Assembly (NCBI RefSeq): GCF_004137345.1
Contig: NZ_SDWV01000002.1
Span: forward strand, 186,001-250,000
Direction of reading: 5' to 3'
From: Nocardioides zhouii
Lineage (GTDB): Bacteria; Actinomycetota; Actinomycetes; Propionibacteriales; Nocardioidaceae
DNA length: 64,000 bases
Shown here: positions 16,253 to 24,705 of the stretch, piece after piece
Position numbering within the stretch: the first letter of the stretch is position 1
Layout: every line of letters starts with the position of its first letter
The notes under the pieces: model-generated
Database searches by the model: none
What the model was told of the DNA's origin: nothing
What the model saw: the letters and a program-made list of their open reading frames with translations, nothing else
Translations under genes and position numbers: made by a program

Positions 16253-16762
16253 GGCACCCCCCCTTGATCGATCCAACTGCGTGAAGCATAAGCCCGGGTG
16301 TCGGCGGATCAGGTAAGGGTGCAGGCGCCGAAAAAGGTGAAGGGCCCTCGCGAGTATGAGTCGCAAGGGCCCTTCGGTTTGACCGGATCGTGTGACGACC
16401 TCCGGTCGACGCCTCTTCACCGTTGGTCCCCGCGGCTGCGTCACCCAGTCGCGGCGGCTGGTCGGCCGAAGCCAACCCGTCCGGATGGACCCTCGTCTCC
16501 GAGTCATCCCGCCTCCCCTTGCGGGGCGGCGTAGGAGACGTTCTACGCGGTCGCGGCGACGGCGCGCAAGGGGTTCGGTGGACCGAGATCCCTGTCCACC
16601 GCCCGTCCACCGATGGAGCCGGTCCATCCCCAGATCGGCGGGGTTCGTCCACAGGATCGGCGCGTGCTCCACAGGCCGGAGGCACTCGATGTGGAGAAGT
16701 GGACCAGACCAACCGGTGCCCCCTCGTACGCGTGCCGAGCCCTCCGGTGCGGGTGCGCAGCA
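16253..16762. other. gene-free region rich in hairpins and GTCCAC motifs
   Basis: About 510 nt without a convincing gene. It holds the lacI leader with a candidate operator (16264-16276), a terminator-like hairpin (16339-16375), a UUCG-type hairpin on the minus strand (16460-16477), and nested arms CCCCTTGC/GCAAGGGG (16515-16522, 16566-16573) around an 8-bp hairpin (16529-16548). GTCCAC, CTCCAC or GTGGAC hexamers occur at 16578, 16594, 16605, 16647, 16667 and 16699. Open frames here have no protein-like features. Confidence 0.6.
16331..16375 (-). terminator. intrinsic terminator on the minus strand
   Basis: A 15-bp stem with one mismatch (GAAGGGCCCT at 16339-16348 pairs with AGGGCCCTTC at 16366-16375; 7-nt loop). 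On the minus strand it is followed after 3 nt by five T (16335-16331). No minus-strand gene lies upstream of it, so it may end a small RNA. Confidence 0.65.
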
Positions 16763-16785
16763 CTGTCGGTGCCCTCGCCTAGCGT
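16763..16785 (+). promoter_or_regulatory. PafBC/RecA-NDp type promoter of radA
   Basis: CTGTCGGTG (16763-16771), exactly 8 nt (16772-16779), then TAGCGT (16780-16785), 7 nt before the radA ATG. This matches the actinobacterial LexA-independent DNA-damage promoter TTGTCRGTG-N8-TANNNT except for the first base. Confidence 0.7.
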
Positions 16786-16792
16786 GGCTCCC

Positions 16793-18193
16793 ATGTCCAC
16801 GAAGGCCCCGCGCCAAGCCCGCTCCACCTACCGCTGCACCGAGTGCGGCTGGGAGGCGGTCAAGTGGGTCGGCCGGTGTGGCGAGTGCCAGGCGTGGGGC
16901 TCGGTCGCAGAGGTCGGCGCGCCGACCCTGCGCGCCGCCGCGGGCCCCGTCTCCACCCCCGCGGTCCCGATCGGACAGGTCTCGATCACCGAGTCGGTCG
17001 CCCGGACGAGCGGCGTGCCCGAGCTCGACCGCGTGCTGGGTGGTGGCCTCGTGCCCGGGGCCGCGATCCTGCTCGCCGGCGAGCCCGGCGTCGGCAAGAG
17101 CACGCTGCTGCTCGAGGTCGCGGCGCAGACCGCCCGCACCCGGCAGCGCACCCTCTACATCACCGGCGAGGAGTCGGCCGCCCAGGTGCGGCTGCGCGCC
17201 GACCGCACCGGCGGCGTCCACGACGAGCTGTTCCTGGCCGCCGAGACCGACCTCGGTGCGGTCCTCACCCACATCGAGGAGGTGCGGCCGACCCTGGTGG
17301 TCGTCGACTCGGTGCAGACGATCGGCGCGTCCGGCATCGACGGCGTGCCCGGCGGTGTCACTCAGGTCAAGGAGGTCGCCGCGGCCCTGATCCGGGTGGC
17401 CAAGACGCGCAACATCACCACCGTGCTCGTCGGCCACGTCACCAAGGACGGCTCCATCGCCGGCCCGCGCGTCCTCGAGCACCTCGTCGACGTGGTGCTC
17501 CACTTCGAGGGCGATCGCAACTCCCGCTTCCGGATGCTCCGGGCGATGAAGAACCGCTACGGCCCGGTCGACGAGGTCGGCTGCTTCGACCTGTCGTCCG
17601 AGGGCATCGCCGCCGTCACCGACCCGACCGGGCTGTTCGTCGAGCACCACACCCAGGACGTGTCGGGCACCTGCGTGGCCGTGACCATGGAGGGCCGTCG
17701 GCCGCTGCTGGCCGAGGTGCAGGCGCTGCTGACGCCCTCGCCCCTGGAGCGGCCGCGCCGCACCGTCTCGGGCGTCGAGTCGTCCCGCGTCGACATGGTG
17801 CTCGCCGTCCTCACCCGCCACGCCCGGCTGCGCATCGCGGGCAGCGACACGTTCGTCGCGACCGTCGGCGGGGCCAAGCTCAACGACCCAGCTGCCGACC
17901 TGGCCATCGCCGTCGCCGTCGCCAGCTCTCACCTGGGCGTGCCTGCGCCGCGGGGTGCCGTCGCCATCGGGGAGATCGGTCTCGCCGGCGAGCTCCGCCG
18001 CGTCCGCGACCTGCCCCAGCGGATCGCGGAAGCGGCCCGGCTGGGCTTCAAGGTCGCCGTCGTCCCGCGCGGTCGTACGCTCGCCAGCGAGCGCGGCATC
18101 CCGAGCCGGCGGGTGGTCGACGGCCTCCGGGTGGTCGAGGTGGACGACGTCTTCGGCGCCCTCCTCACCCTCGAGCTCACGCCGCCGCTCTAG
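16793..18193 (+). CDS. radA: DNA repair protein RadA (Sms)
   Basis: 466 residues, full length. It processes recombination intermediates and drives branch migration. The N-terminal zinc finger has Cys15, 18, 29 and 32 (CTECGW, CGECQAWG). Walker A GEPGVGKST is at 96-104, the RadA-specific KNRYG motif is near 250, and the C-terminus has the Lon-protease-like domain (VGGAKLNDPAADLAIAVAVA). The leaderless promoter looks like a PafBC damage-inducible site. disA follows 103 nt later on the same strand, the conserved actinobacterial pair (Rv3585-Rv3586). Confidence 0.96.
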   Translation: MSTKAPRQARSTYRCTECGWEAVKWVGRCGECQAWGSVAEVGAPTLRAAAGPVSTPAVPIGQVSITESVARTSGVPELDRVLGGGLVPGAAILLAGEPGVGKSTLLLEVAAQTARTRQRTLYITGEESAAQVRLRADRTGGVHDELFLAAETDLGAVLTHIEEVRPTLVVVDSVQTIGASGIDGVPGGVTQVKEVAAALIRVAKTRNITTVLVGHVTKDGSIAGPRVLEHLVDVVLHFEGDRNSRFRMLRAMKNRYGPVDEVGCFDLSSEGIAAVTDPTGLFVEHHTQDVSGTCVAVTMEGRRPLLAEVQALLTPSPLERPRRTVSGVESSRVDMVLAVLTRHARLRIAGSDTFVATVGGAKLNDPAADLAIAVAVASSHLGVPAPRGAVAIGEIGLAGELRRVRDLPQRIAEAARLGFKVAVVPRGRTLASERGIPSRRVVDGLRVVEVDDVFGALLTLELTPPL

Positions 18194-18296
18194 CTAGGTC
18201 ACGGCTTTGTGACGGAACGCTCGATTGCGCTGGCGCGCCCTACACTTCACCGGGGTGCCCGGGGGTAGTGCCGGCACAGACACATGTGGAGGACCG

Positions 18297-19379
18297 GTGG
18301 CAGAGCGCATCGACGAGCAGCTTCGCCTGCGCGCGACATTGGCCTCCATCGCACCGGGTACGCAGCTGCGCGACGGACTCGAGCGGATCCTGCGCGGTCG
18401 TACGGGCGCCCTGATCGTGCTGGGCCAGGACAAGACCGTCGACTCGATCGCCACCGGCGGCTTCACCCTCGACGTCCCGTTCACCGCGACCGGGCTGCGT
18501 GAGCTGGCGAAGATGGACGGCGCGATCATCCTCGATAAGGACATCACCCGGGTCCACCGAGCCGCGGTCCACCTGATGCCCGACCACACCATCCCGTCGG
18601 AGGAGACCGGCACCCGGCACCGTACGGCCGAGCGGGTCGCCAAGCAGACCGGCCACCCGGTCATCTCGGTGTCGCAGTCGATGCAGATCATCGCGGCCTA
18701 CGTCGGCGACATCCGCCACGTCCTCGAGGACTCCGGCAAGATCCTCTCCCGCGCCAACCAGGCCCTCGCGACCCTCGAGCGCTACAAGATGCGCCTCGAC
18801 GAGGTCTCCGCGACGCTGTCGGCCCTCGAGATCGAGGACCTGGTCACGGTGCGCGACGTCGCCGTCGTCGCCCAGCGCCTCGAGATGGTCATCCGCATCG
18901 CCCGCGAGATCGAGGACTACGTCCTCGAGCTCGGCACCGACGGCCGCCTGCTGTCCCTCCAGCTCGAGGAGCTCGTCACCGGTGTCGATGCCGAGCGCGA
19001 GCTCGTCGTCCGCGACTACCTGCCGACCGGCAAGCGCCGCCAGAACAGCCCCGAGCTGCACCTCGCCGAGCTCGAGGGACTCTCTCCGACCGACCTCGTC
19101 GACCCCGCCGCCGTCGCGCGGGTCATCGGGCTCGGCGGCGCGGAGCACCTCGACGCCGCGGTCGCGCCCCGCGGCTACCGGCTGCTCGCCAAGGTCCCCC
19201 GGCTCCCCGCCGCCGTCGTCGACCGCCTGGTCGAGCACTTCGGCGGCCTCCAGCAGCTCCTGTCAGCCGGCATCGACGACCTCCAGGCCGTCGAGGGCGT
19301 CGGCGAGCTCCGCGCCCGCAGCGTCCGTGAGGGCCTCTCCCGCCTCGCCGAGTCCAGCATCACCGAGCGGTACATCTGA
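18297..19379 (+). CDS. disA: DNA integrity scanning protein DisA, diadenylate cyclase
   Basis: 360 residues, usual length. It makes c-di-AMP from two ATP while scanning DNA, and stops at branched structures. The N-terminal DAC domain shows the catalytic DGA (74-76) and RHR (107-109) motifs; a helical linker and a C-terminal HhH domain ([23 protein letters not shown]) follow. GTG 18297 has GGAGG 4 nt upstream and fits the family length; the earlier ATG 18225 would add an unlikely 24 residues. Its neighbour radA is known to modulate DisA in other bacteria. Confidence 0.95.
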   Translation: MAERIDEQLRLRATLASIAPGTQLRDGLERILRGRTGALIVLGQDKTVDSIATGGFTLDVPFTATGLRELAKMDGAIILDKDITRVHRAAVHLMPDHTIPSEETGTRHRTAERVAKQTGHPVISVSQSMQIIAAYVGDIRHVLEDSGKILSRANQALATLERYKMRLDEVSATLSALEIEDLVTVRDVAVVAQRLEMVIRIAREIEDYVLELGTDGRLLSLQLEELVTGVDAERELVVRDYLPTGKRRQNSPELHLAELEGLSPTDLVDPAAVARVIGLGGAEHLDAAVAPRGYRLLAKVPRLPAAVVDRLVEHFGGLQQLLSAGIDDLQAVEGVGELRARSVREGLSRLAESSITERYI

Positions 19380-19643
19380 GCCGAGCAGCCGTCAGCGAGG
19401 CACGAGCTGGCGGCGTGGGCTCGGCCAGATCGAGCAAGGCCCACGACCGAGGAACGAGGTCGTGACGGCCGCGTCGAGATCTCGCCTCACAGGAATGACC
19501 ATCGGGAGCTGGGGCCAGCGCACCGGCGTACGACCCACTGGTTCCGAGCTTCCATATCCAAACTGGAGCCTTGCCCGCGAAGTTTCGCACTGGAACCTCC
19601 AGTTTCCCCGGGTACCCGGGGAAACTGACGACCCGGACGCACG
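19380..19643. other. intergenic region with a 28-bp perfect palindrome
   Basis: 264 nt between the convergent disA and membrane-protein genes. It contains arms AAACTGGAG (19560-19568) and CTCCAGTTT (19597-19605), and a 28-bp perfect palindrome at 19600-19627 centred on GGGTACCC. The second arm of the first pair is shared with the palindrome, so two structures exclude each other. A possible decayed piece of the GATACG repeat (GAGGAACGAG) lies near 19450. It probably works as a two-way terminator, though without T-runs. Confidence 0.55.
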
Positions 19644-20456
19644 TCAGCCGGCGGAGTTCCCCGCGCCGTCCTCACCGGGGGTGTGGGCGGTGTCGCCGTT
19701 CTTGTTCTTCTTGCCACCCTGCTGCTCGGGCTCGGCGGTCTGGGTGATGACGCCTGGCTGGGGCGCGACCAGCTCGAACTGGACGTCGGTCGCCTCGCCG
19801 CCGAGGGCGGCGGCGGCCACGTGGTAGAAGCCCGGCATGGCATAGGCGGTGCGGTCGGAGCAGGTCTCGTCGGAGCGCTTCGCCGACCAGGTCACCACGA
19901 CCGGTGCGTCCACGGCCGACCGGACGACCACGTCCTGGGGCGCGATGGCCACAGGGCACTCGCGGGTGCTCCAGATGTAGTCGTCACCCGACGTGATCGT
20001 CACCGTCATCGTCGTCGCCGACGCCTGCCAGGTGCACGCCTCGGCGACCTTGGTGCGCAGGTTGATCGTGATCGGGACGGTCGCGCCGACGCCGCCGGCG
20101 GCCGTGGTGATGGCCGGGGTCGCGACGATGTCGGACTCGGTGCACGGGCCACTGGGCTCGGCCAGCACCGGCTCCGGCGGGGCGGTCTCCTGGTTGCGCT
20201 TCTTCTTGCCCTTGCGGCCCTTCTTGCCCTCCGTCGTGGCACCGGCGGTCGGCCCCGAGGTGGCGGGCGCGATGTCGTCGACGGTGGCGCCGGCCTGCGT
20301 CGCCGTACCGGTCGAGGCGTCCTGGCCGTCGGACGACCCGCCGAGCACGCGCGCGAGCACCACCACGAGCAGCAGGGGGATCGCGAGCACCACGATCCGT
20401 CGGGTCCAGTAGACCCGGGCCGGGAGCGGCCCGCGAGGTCGCACGGTCGACGGCAT
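19644..20456 (-). CDS. membrane-anchored extracytoplasmic protein (Rv3587c-like position)
   Basis: 270 residues: short basic N-terminus, one transmembrane helix (about 19-40, RIVVLAIPLLLVVVLARVL), a Thr/Ala/Gly linker, a Lys-rich stretch (EGKKGRKGKKKRNQ near 77) and an outside beta domain with four Cys (CTES, ACTW, CPVA, CSDR) able to form two disulfides. The C-terminus is again Lys/Gly-rich. TAACCT is 6 nt before ATG, so it is leaderless. Its place between disA and mutY matches Rv3587c of M. tuberculosis. Function unknown. Confidence 0.78.
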   Translation of the reverse strand: MPSTVRPRGPLPARVYWTRRIVVLAIPLLLVVVLARVLGGSSDGQDASTGTATQAGATVDDIAPATSGPTAGATTEGKKGRKGKKKRNQETAPPEPVLAEPSGPCTESDIVATPAITTAAGGVGATVPITINLRTKVAEACTWQASATTMTVTITSGDDYIWSTRECPVAIAPQDVVVRSAVDAPVVVTWSAKRSDETCSDRTAYAMPGFYHVAAAALGGEATDVQFELVAPQPGVITQTAEPEQQGGKKNKNGDTAHTPGEDGAGNSAG

Positions 20457-20523
20457 GGGGTCAGGTTAGGGAGGAACCGGCCCGTCTCGGCGGAGGCGCA
20501 CCGGCTCACCTACGATCGCCGCG

Positions 20524-21405
20524 ATGGACGCCCCTGCCGCCAGCGCACTCCACGACGCCGTGCTCGACTGGTACGACGACCACGCACGGGACCTCCCGTG
20601 GCGCGGGGTCGCCGCCACGCCCTGGTCGGTGATGGTCAGCGAGTTCATGCTCCAGCAGACCCCCGTCGCCCGGGTGCTGCCTGTGCACGCCGCATGGCTC
20701 GAGCGCTGGCCCACACCGGCCGACCTCGCCGCGGAGTCCACGGGCGAGGCTGTGCGGATGTGGGGCCGGCTCGGCTACCCGCGACGCGCGCTGCGCCTCC
20801 ACGCTGCTGCCGTCGCGATCGTCGAGCGCCACGGCGGCGCGGTGCCGACGTGGTACGCCGACCTGCTGGCGCTGCCGGGCGTCGGGGACTACACCGCCTC
20901 GGCCATCGCCAGCTTCGCGTACGGCCAGCGCCACGTGGTCCTCGACACCAACGTCCGACGCGTGCTCGCCCGCGCGGTCTCCGGGGTCGAGTTCCCGGCG
21001 CCCGCGGTGACCCGCGCCGAGCGTGACGTGGCGACCTCGCTGCTCCCCGACGCCCCGGCCACCGCGGCGACCTGGGCGGTCGCGACGATGGAGCTGGGCG
21101 CGCTCGTCTGCACCGCACGCCAGCCGTCGTGCGACACCTGTCCGATCGCCGAGCTCTGTGCGTGGCGCGCCGCCGGCTTCCCGGCGTACGACGGCCCGCC
21201 GCGCCGCGGCCAGGCGTGGGCGGGCACCGACCGCCAGTGCCGCGGGCGGATCATGGCGCTCGCCCGCGACCAGTCGTCCGTGAGCACGGCCCAGGTCGAG
21301 CAGGCCTGGCCGGAGCGGGAGCAGCGCGAGCGCTGCCTCCCCGGACTGGTCGCCGACGGCCTGCTGACGCAGATCACCCCGGGGCGCTGGTCGCTCCCGG
21401 GGTGA
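20524..21405 (+). CDS. mutY: A/G-specific adenine glycosylase
   Basis: 293 residues. It removes adenine mispaired with 8-oxoG. The catalytic Glu is in SEFMLQQTPV (residue 40), the HhH in LPGVGDYTASAI, the catalytic Asp in VVLDTNVRRV, and the 4Fe-4S cluster ligands in CTARQPSCDTCPIAELC (C-x6-C-x2-C-x5-C). The C-terminal 8-oxoG recognition domain seems reduced: only about 75 residues follow the cluster. TACGAT is 7 nt before ATG, so the mRNA is leaderless. Its position between the Rv3587c-like gene and clpC is the conserved order. Confidence 0.95.
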   Translation: MDAPAASALHDAVLDWYDDHARDLPWRGVAATPWSVMVSEFMLQQTPVARVLPVHAAWLERWPTPADLAAESTGEAVRMWGRLGYPRRALRLHAAAVAIVERHGGAVPTWYADLLALPGVGDYTASAIASFAYGQRHVVLDTNVRRVLARAVSGVEFPAPAVTRAERDVATSLLPDAPATAATWAVATMELGALVCTARQPSCDTCPIAELCAWRAAGFPAYDGPPRRGQAWAGTDRQCRGRIMALARDQSSVSTAQVEQAWPEREQRERCLPGLVADGLLTQITPGRWSLPG

Positions 21406-21420
21406 TCAGGTGAGGCAGGG

Positions 21421-24018
21421 TCAGGCGGGGTCGCGCGGGACGTCGACCGGTCCCACGCTGTCGTCGGGACCCTCGAGGTTGCCCTCGTCGTCACGCTGCG
21501 GCTCGAGCCCCAGGTCGGCGGTCTCGAACGGCGGCAGGTCGGGGACCCGGGAGTTCTTCTGTCCCTTGAAGGTGAACGTGGCCGCAGGGCCCTCGCCCTC
21601 GACGTCCACCAGGATGATCTGTCCCGGACCGACCTCACCGAAGAGCATCTTCTCGGCGAGGACGTCCTCGATCTCGCGCTGGATCGTGCGACGCAGCGGC
21701 CGCGCACCGAGCACCGGGTCGAACCCTCGCTCGGCCAGCAGCGCCTTGGCGGGCTGGGTGAGCTCGAGCGACATGTCGCGGTCCTTCATGCGCAGCTCGA
21801 CCGCCGCGATCATGTTGTCGACCATCGCGACGATCTGCTCCTGCGACAGCGGCGGGAACACGACGATCTCGTCGACACGGTTCAGGAACTCGGGCCGGAA
21901 GTGCTGCTTGAGCTCCTCCGACACCTTGGTCTTCATCCGCTCGTAGGAGCCCGCCGCGTCTGCGCCGATGGCACCGAAGCCGAGGTTGACGCTCTTGGCG
22001 ATGTCACGCGAGCCGAGGTTGGTCGTCATGATGATGACGGTGTTCTTGAAGTCGATGACGCGACCCTGCGAGTCCGTCAGGCGGCCTTCCTCGAGAATCT
22101 GCAACAGGCTGTTGAAGATGTCGGGGTGGGCCTTTTCGACCTCGTCGAACAGCACCACGGAGAACGGCTTGCGGCGCACCTTCTCGGTGAGCTGTCCGCC
22201 CTCTTCGTAACCGACGTATCCGGGCGGCGAACCGAACAGACGCGACACGGTGTGCTTCTCGGAGAACTCGCTCATGTCGAGCTGGATCAGCGCGTCCTCG
22301 TCACCGAAGAGGAATTCGGCGAGCGTCTTGGACAGCCAGGTCTTGCCGACACCGGACGGGCCGGCGAAGATGAACGAGCCGCCGGGGCGCTTGGGGTCCT
22401 TGAGACCCGCACGCGTACGCCGGATGGCACGGCTGAGGGCCTTGACGGCCTCCTCCTGGCCGATCACGCGCTTGTGGAGCTCGTCCTCCATCTTGAGCAG
22501 ACGGGTGGACTCCTCCTCCGAGAGCTTGACGATCGGGATGCCCGTGGCGACGGCCAGGACCTCCGCGATCAGCTCCTCGTCGACCTCGGCGATCTCGTCG
22601 AGGTCGCCGGCGCGCCACTGCTTCTCACGCTCGGCACGGCGGGCGGAGAGCTGCTTCTCCTCGTCGCGCAGGCGGGCCGCGGCCTCGAAGTCCTGCCCGT
22701 CGATGGCCGCCTCCTTGCGCTGGCGTACGTCACCGATCTTCTCGTCGTACTCGCGCAGGTCCGGCGGGGCAGTCATCCGGCGGATGCGCAACCGCGAACC
22801 GGCCTCGTCGATGAGGTCGATCGCCTTGTCCGGCAGGAACCGGTCGGAGATGTAGCGGTCGGCCAACGTCGCCGCCGAGACCAGGGCCCCGTCGGTGATG
22901 GTCACGCGGTGGTGCGCCTCGTAGCGGTCACGCAGGCCCTTGAGCATCTCGATCGTGTGCGCGATCGACGGCTCCGCGACCTGGATCGGCTGGAAGCGGC
23001 GCTCGAGCGCGGCGTCCTTCTCGAGGTACTTGCGGTACTCGTCGAGCGTGGTCGCACCGATGGTCTGCAGCTCGCCGCGGGCCAGCATCGGCTTGAGGAT
23101 GCTGGCGGCGTCGATGGCGCCTTCGGCCGCACCGGCGCCGACGAGGGTGTGGATCTCGTCGATGAACAGCACGATGTCGCCGCGGGTCTTGATCTCCTTG
23201 AGCACCTTCTTGAGGCGCTCCTCGAAGTCACCTCGGTAGCGCGAACCGGCCACCAGGGCGCCGAGGTCGAGCGTGTAGATCTGCTTGTCCTTCAGCGTCT
23301 CGGGCACGTTGCCCTTGACGATGTCCTGCGCCAGGCCGGCCACGATCGTGGTCTTGCCGACGCCGGGCTCGCCGATAAGGACGGGGTTGTTCTTCGTACG
23401 GCGCGACAGGATCTGCATCACGCGCTCGATCTCCTGCTCGCGCCCGATGACGGGGTCGAGCTTGCCCTCGCGGGCGGCCTGCGTGAGGTTCTGGCCGAAC
23501 TGGTCGAGGACCAGCGAGCTGGACGGCGCCTCGCCACCGGAGCCGGAGGTCTGGGCGCCGGACGCGGCCGACTCCTTGCCCTGGAAGCCGCTGAGCAGCT
23601 GGATGACCTGCTGGCGCACCCGGTTGAGGTCGGCGCCGAGCTTCTGCAGGACCTGGGCGGCAACGCCCTCGCCCTCCCGGATCAGGCCGAGCAGGATGTG
23701 CTCGGTGCCGATGTAGGAGTGGCCGAGCTGGAGCGCCTCGCGGAGCGAGAGCTCGAGCACCTTCTTGGCGCGCGGCGTGAACGGGATGTGGCCCGACGGC
23801 GCCTGCTGGCCCTGGCCGATGATCTCCTCGACCTGGGCGCGCACGGCCTCCAGGGAGATGTCGAGGGACTCGAGGGCCTTGGCGGCGACGCCCTCGCCCT
23901 CGTGGATGAGGCCGAGCAGGATGTGCTCGGTCCCGATGTAGTTGTGGGAGAGCATGCGGGCCTCTTCCTGGGCCAGCACGACAACTCGCCGGGCTCGGTC
24001 GGTGAACCGCTCGAACAT
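21421..24018 (-). CDS. clpC: ATP-dependent Clp protease ATP-binding subunit ClpC
   Basis: 865 residues, full length. This AAA+ unfoldase feeds ClpP. Two N-domain repeats ([20 protein letters not shown] and the [15 protein letters not shown] copy), AAA-1 with GEPGVGKTT near 212, a UVR-like middle domain near 420-460, AAA-2 with GPSGVGKTW near 550, and a ClpP-docking loop region are visible. The ATG 24018 has GAGGAG upstream; earlier in-frame codons are not protein-like. A ClgR-like operator (24131-24147) and a 72-bp palindrome (24160-24231) lie upstream. It is convergent with mutY. Confidence 0.96.
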   Translation of the reverse strand: MFERFTDRARRVVVLAQEEARMLSHNYIGTEHILLGLIHEGEGVAAKALESLDISLEAVRAQVEEIIGQGQQAPSGHIPFTPRAKKVLELSLREALQLGHSYIGTEHILLGLIREGEGVAAQVLQKLGADLNRVRQQVIQLLSGFQGKESAASGAQTSGSGGEAPSSSLVLDQFGQNLTQAAREGKLDPVIGREQEIERVMQILSRRTKNNPVLIGEPGVGKTTIVAGLAQDIVKGNVPETLKDKQIYTLDLGALVAGSRYRGDFEERLKKVLKEIKTRGDIVLFIDEIHTLVGAGAAEGAIDAASILKPMLARGELQTIGATTLDEYRKYLEKDAALERRFQPIQVAEPSIAHTIEMLKGLRDRYEAHHRVTITDGALVSAATLADRYISDRFLPDKAIDLIDEAGSRLRIRRMTAPPDLREYDEKIGDVRQRKEAAIDGQDFEAAARLRDEEKQLSARRAEREKQWRAGDLDEIAEVDEELIAEVLAVATGIPIVKLSEEESTRLLKMEDELHKRVIGQEEAVKALSRAIRRTRAGLKDPKRPGGSFIFAGPSGVGKTWLSKTLAEFLFGDEDALIQLDMSEFSEKHTVSRLFGSPPGYVGYEEGGQLTEKVRRKPFSVVLFDEVEKAHPDIFNSLLQILEEGRLTDSQGRVIDFKNTVIIMTTNLGSRDIAKSVNLGFGAIGADAAGSYERMKTKVSEELKQHFRPEFLNRVDEIVVFPPLSQEQIVAMVDNMIAAVELRMKDRDMSLELTQPAKALLAERGFDPVLGARPLRRTIQREIEDVLAEKMLFGEVGPGQIILVDVEGEGPAATFTFKGQKNSRVPDLPPFETADLGLEPQRDDEGNLEGPDDSVGPVDVPRDPA

Positions 24019-24130
24019 GTGCGCTCCTCTACGTCTGCGTGGTCCGCCGATCCCCCGCCGGGACGGAAGTGCGGACACTGGGCTCAACGCCCGGGATCAG
24101 CCTACGTGTTCCCGCCCACGACACGAGGCC

Positions 24131-24147
24131 GTCCGCTCACAGCGAAC
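24131..24147. promoter_or_regulatory. ClgR-like operator upstream of clpC
   Basis: GTCCGC-TCACA-GCGAAC contains the CGC-N5-GCG core known for the activator ClgR, which drives clp and lon genes in Streptomyces. It lies 113 nt before the clpC ATG. The right arm is identical to the site before lon. Confidence 0.6.
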
Positions 24148-24159
24148 GACCCCGGACGC

Positions 24160-24231
24160 TGTAACGCCGGGTTAATGGCTGTACCCACCCCCGAGCAAGG
24201 GGGTGGGTACAAGCACTAACCCGGCGTTACA
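24160..24231. repeat. 72-bp nested palindrome, copy 1
   Basis: Outer perfect 15-bp arms TGTAACGCCGGGTTA (24160-24174) and TAACCCGGCGTTACA (24217-24231) enclose inner 13-bp arms TGTACCCACCCCC (24180-24192) and GGGGGTGGGTACA (24199-24211). It lies between lsr2 and clpC, 12 nt from the ClgR-like site. It is in reverse orientation compared with copy 2. Confidence 0.9.
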
Positions 24232-24267
24232 AGCGCGGATCAAGGGTGGAGCAGGGGCGCGCGTACG

Positions 24268-24594
24268 TCAGTGGGCGGCGTCGTACGCCGACTGCACGTC
24301 GGCGGAGATGCGGCCGCGCTCGGAGACGTCCATGCCCTGGCCCTTGGCCCACTCGCGTACGTCCTTGGTGTTGGACGTCGAGGCGGAGCCGGCGGAGCGG
24401 CGGGTGCGGCGCGAGCCGCCGGTGCTCTTGCGGGCGTGGCCGACGTAGCCGCTGAGGGCTTCACGAAGGGCGGCGGCGTTGGCGTCGTTGAGGTCGATCT
24501 CGTACGTCGATCCGTCGAGGCCGAACGTCACGGTCTCGGTCGCCTCGGTTCCGTCGAGGTCATCGACAAGGACAATGTTTACCTTTTGTGCCAT
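24268..24594 (-). CDS. lsr2: nucleoid-associated protein Lsr2
   Basis: 108 residues. It is an H-NS-like protein that binds and bridges AT-rich DNA and silences acquired genes. The N-terminal dimerisation domain (MAQKVNIVLVDDLDGTEATE, VTFGLDGSTYEIDL) and the C-terminal DNA-binding domain with the AT-hook-like RGR at 93-95 (VSERGRISADVQSAYDA) are intact. A ribosome site (AAGGGA) lies 8 nt before ATG. The 111 nt upstream are clearly richer in A/T than the surroundings, which fits self-regulation. Its position next to clpC matches Rv3597c. Confidence 0.96.
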   Translation of the reverse strand: MAQKVNIVLVDDLDGTEATETVTFGLDGSTYEIDLNDANAAALREALSGYVGHARKSTGGSRRTRRSAGSASTSNTKDVREWAKGQGMDVSERGRISADVQSAYDAAH

Positions 24595-24705
24595 GGTGTG
24601 TATTCCCTTTTCCTATCGAGCGTTCAGGGGCTTAAACGCTTCGAATGCAGTGTGGCAGCAATTGTTGAATGGCGGCAAACTGTCAGGAATCCTTGACGCG
24701 TTCAT

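Noticed and set aside
16131..16792. Long open frames on the minus strand upstream of lacI and across radA
   Set aside because: They are high-GC shadow frames with no motifs, no plausible starts and Arg/Pro/Gly-rich composition.
24019..24267. Reading the 72-bp palindrome as a terminator of lsr2
   Set aside because: It lacks a T-run on both strands and occurs upstream of lon as well as downstream, so termination cannot be its only role.
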